NCBI GenBank assembly: GCA_021107195.1
Contig: JAIOTF010000303.1
Coordinates: forward strand, 1 to 7,261
Reading direction: 5' to 3'
From: Anaerolineaceae bacterium
GTDB lineage: Bacteria > Chloroflexota > Anaerolineae > Anaerolineales > Anaerolineaceae
DNA length: 7,261 nucleotides
The position numbers and the translations under genes were made by a program. The notes under the pieces were generated by a model. That model was not told the origin of the DNA. It did no database searches and was given only the letters and a program-made list of their open reading frames with translations. Position 1 is the stretch's first letter, and every line of letters starts with the position of its first letter. Of this stretch, positions 6,079-7,261 are shown piece after piece.

Positions 6079-6933
6079 ATGTCTGCTCCGATTCCAAAAA
6101 AGGCCCGCTTGCGAAAACAAATTGGCAGTTGGCTTGTTAATGCTTTCGCAACTGGCCTGGCACTGTTATGGTCTGTGCCAGTGCTTTGGGCAGTGGTTGC
6201 CTCTTTCCGCCCTGCCAATGACGCTATCAGCCACGGCGATGTTTGGTTCAGCAATACCCTTACGCTGGAGAATTATCTTCATGCATGGTCCCTGGCGCCC
6301 TTTGGGCAGTATTACATTAACACGATCATTGTTGTTTTGACCATTCTGGTTGTACAATTGGTCACGATCATTTTGGCTGGTTTTGCTTTTGCCAATTACA
6401 AATTTCTCGGCAAGCGTTGGGTATTCTTCTTTATCCTGTTACAAATGATGATCCCCACTTCTGCTCTGCTGGCGCCAAACTTTGCTACCATTCGCGAGTT
6501 GGGTATCTTCGATACCCGCCTGGCGATCGCCATCCCGTATTTTGGGTCTGCCTTTGGCACGTTCCTGATGCGTCAATCTTTCCTGGAAGTGCCGCGTTAC
6601 CTGGTTGATGCAGGCATCATAGACGGGTGTTCATGGTGGCAGTTGATCCTGCATGTGTATTTACCCCCTTCCATTCCCACTCTGATCGCCTTTGGCCTCT
6701 CCTCGGCTACCTGGCACTGGAACGAATTTCTCTGGCCGTTGATCATTACCAACAGCGATAGTAGCCGCCCGCTGACTGCCGGACTGGTGCGTTTTACCCA
6801 GCTCGGTGAAATTGGCGCTCAGTGGTCGCTGCTCACTGCGGCTACCCTGATGGTGACTGCCCCGCTCTTTATCGTCTTCCTCATCTTCCAGCGCAGATTC
6901 ATCCAGAGCTTCCTGCACTCCGGACTGAAGTAA
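6079..6933 (+). CDS. Sugar ABC transporter permease, MalG/UgpE type
   Basis: This 284-residue protein is the second membrane subunit of the importer and pairs with the MalF-type protein encoded just before it. Six helices can be placed near residues 18-43, 77-105, 114-134, 147-170, 198-222 and 252-274. The ATPase-contacting EAA loop reads DAGIIDGCS at 177-185, followed by VYLPP. The key Gly183 is kept, but the EAA triplet is DAG and the usual Ala after the Gly is Cys184. MalG-type proteins tolerate changes here, so it is likely functional. It ends FLHSGLK, similar to the family's common C-terminus. No ATPase gene follows. The importer probably uses an MsmX/UgpC-like ATPase encoded elsewhere. 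The start at ATG 6079 is fixed by the AAGGAGG before it. Confidence 0.95.
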   Translation: MSAPIPKKARLRKQIGSWLVNAFATGLALLWSVPVLWAVVASFRPANDAISHGDVWFSNTLTLENYLHAWSLAPFGQYYINTIIVVLTILVVQLVTIILAGFAFANYKFLGKRWVFFFILLQMMIPTSALLAPNFATIRELGIFDTRLAIAIPYFGSAFGTFLMRQSFLEVPRYLVDAGIIDGCSWWQLILHVYLPPSIPTLIAFGLSSATWHWNEFLWPLIITNSDSSRPLTAGLVRFTQLGEIGAQWSLLTAATLMVTAPLFIVFLIFQRRFIQSFLHSGLK

Positions 6934-7009
6934 ATAAAAATTTATTTCTTTGTCCAAAATATTGATCTTCTCACACAAATAGATTCAATTTAAGAGTTTT
7001 ATGCTGTCA

Positions 7010-7048
7010 ATCATACGTTCACTGAAATTAACGAAGTGAACGTATGAT
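7010..7048. terminator. Long inverted repeat, terminator or operator, between transporter and GH3 gene
   Basis: ATCATACGTTCACT at 7010-7023 and AGTGAACGTATGAT at 7035-7048 form perfect 14-base arms around an 11-base centre. It lies 76 bases after the permease stop. AATTTCTTT follows on the plus strand, a weak T-rich tail, so it may end the transporter transcript. The stem is AT-rich and the tail is interrupted, so a two-site protein operator for the GH3 promoter about 45 bases downstream is an equal possibility. Confidence 0.6.
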
Positions 7049-7066
7049 AATTTCTTTCCAGGGGGA

Positions 7067-7097
7067 TTGCGCTTCACTTTTCAATGTCAGCTATAAT
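7067..7097 (+). promoter_or_regulatory. Promoter for the GH3 gene
   Basis: A perfect -10 box TATAAT stands at 7092-7097. The best -35 candidate is TTGCGC at 7067-7072, a poor match with a long 19-bp spacer, so the promoter may need an activator or be weak. Transcription would start near 7103-7105, leaving a leader of roughly 45 bases. Confidence 0.55.
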
Positions 7098-7108
7098 TTA
7101 AGTCAGTC

Positions 7109-7121
7109 CTGGACGCTGAAC
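7109..7121. promoter_or_regulatory. Degenerate second copy of the GntR operator candidate
   Basis: CTGGACGCTGAAC matches the regulator's palindrome and its next base (TTGGACGTCCAAC, 2884-2896) at nine of 13 positions. One half-site, TGGACG, is intact. It begins 11 bases after the -10 box, against nine at the regulator promoter. The same spot also holds a small dyad GTCC-T-GGAC at 7106-7114. Binding by the GntR protein is inferred from position and partial match only. Confidence 0.35.
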
Positions 7122-7137
7122 GAAACCAGCAGGATTC

Positions 7138-7142
7138 GAGGA
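7138..7142 (+). promoter_or_regulatory. Ribosome binding site of the GH3 gene
   Basis: GAGGA lies seven bases before ATG 7150. An ATG at 7143 is out of frame with the hydrolase and overlaps the site's edge. Confidence 0.75.
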
Positions 7143-7149
7143 ATGAGCC

Positions 7150-7261
7150 ATGAAAGATATCAGGAATCTAATCGCACAAATGACAGTAGAAGAAAAAGCC
7201 TCGCTATGCTCCGGGCTGGATTTTTGGCATCTGAAAGGGATTGAACGTTTGGGAATCCCTT
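7150..7261 (+). CDS. Glycoside hydrolase family 3 protein, beta-glucosidase type, N-terminal fragment
   Basis: The first 37 codons are in the window and the gene continues past the right edge. The protein opens MKDIRNLIAQMTVEEKASLC, then SGLDFWHLKGIERLGIP. This is the characteristic start of GH3 beta-glucosidases: L-x-QMT-EEK, then SG-DFW, then IERLGIP just before the catalytic barrel's first conserved DGP region. The catalytic Asp lies further downstream and cannot be checked. No signal peptide is seen, so the enzyme is probably cytoplasmic and would cleave sugars brought in by the neighbouring importer. Family members also act on xylosides or N-acetylglucosaminides, so the exact substrate is open. 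It has its own promoter and a leader separate from the transporter operon. Confidence 0.88.
   Translation, partial: MKDIRNLIAQMTVEEKASLCSGLDFWHLKGIERLGIP

Noticed and set aside
6932..6947. AAATAAA-AA-TTTATTT dyad right after the second permease
   Set aside because: The stem is entirely A-T pairs with a two-base loop, too weak to act as a terminator.
6952..6957. Isolated GTCCAA half-site matching the GntR palindrome
   Set aside because: A single six-base match without its partner half is expected by chance and is far from the -10 box.
7044..7244. Plus-strand open frame of 66 codons overlapping the GH3 start
   Set aside because: It crosses the inverted repeat, promoter and ribosome binding site, and overlaps the clear GH3 N-terminus in a different frame.

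Overview
The window looks like chromosomal DNA of a Chloroflexota bacterium, probably Anaerolineae. This is an inference from style, not a search. The lipoprotein has a Cys anchor followed by a long Pro/Ala/Glu linker, the base composition is middling, and the genes are a cNMP-like/FtsX unit next to a CUT1 sugar ABC cassette that has no ATPase gene of its own. No RNA gene, CRISPR array, insertion sequence or phage gene was seen.

Left part (1-2651). The end of an upstream gene runs in at the left edge. It starts in a 15-bp tandem repeat and ends in what looks like the tail of a cyclic-nucleotide-binding-like domain. It overlaps a large tandem FtsX/MacB-type ABC permease. The two probably form one efflux or envelope ABC unit, whose ATPase would lie upstream or be fused to the partial protein.

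Middle and right part (2652-6933). A 275-bp spacer ends in a good sigma-70-type promoter with a perfect 12-bp palindrome just after the expected transcription start. A GntR/HutC-type regulator with a UTRA domain follows. After 22 bp comes a lipoprotein solute-binding protein of the UgpB-like sugar family, then a strong intrinsic terminator hairpin, then two MalF/MalG-type permeases. The layout suggests a self-regulated uptake operon. The regulator would sense the imported sugar or its phosphate, and the hairpin between the binding protein and the permeases would keep the binding protein in excess. The energising ATPase must come from elsewhere, as with shared MsmX/UgpC-type ATPases.

Right edge (6934-7261). 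A 216-bp spacer holds a 14-bp-arm inverted repeat and a separate promoter with a perfect TATAAT. A degenerate copy of the palindrome lies at nearly the same place relative to the -10 box. The first 37 codons of a glycoside hydrolase family 3 protein (beta-glucosidase type) then run off the window. Together these genes suggest import and cytoplasmic hydrolysis of a beta-linked oligosaccharide under one GntR regulator.

The gene content is ordinary. The parts worth a second look are the regulatory DNA (paired operator candidates, internal terminator, long inverted repeat) and the tandem repeat in the left-edge gene. Three useful gene starts are set by ribosome binding sites: the first permease starts at a GTG at 5184, the second at an ATG at 6079, and the GH3 gene at an ATG at 7150.
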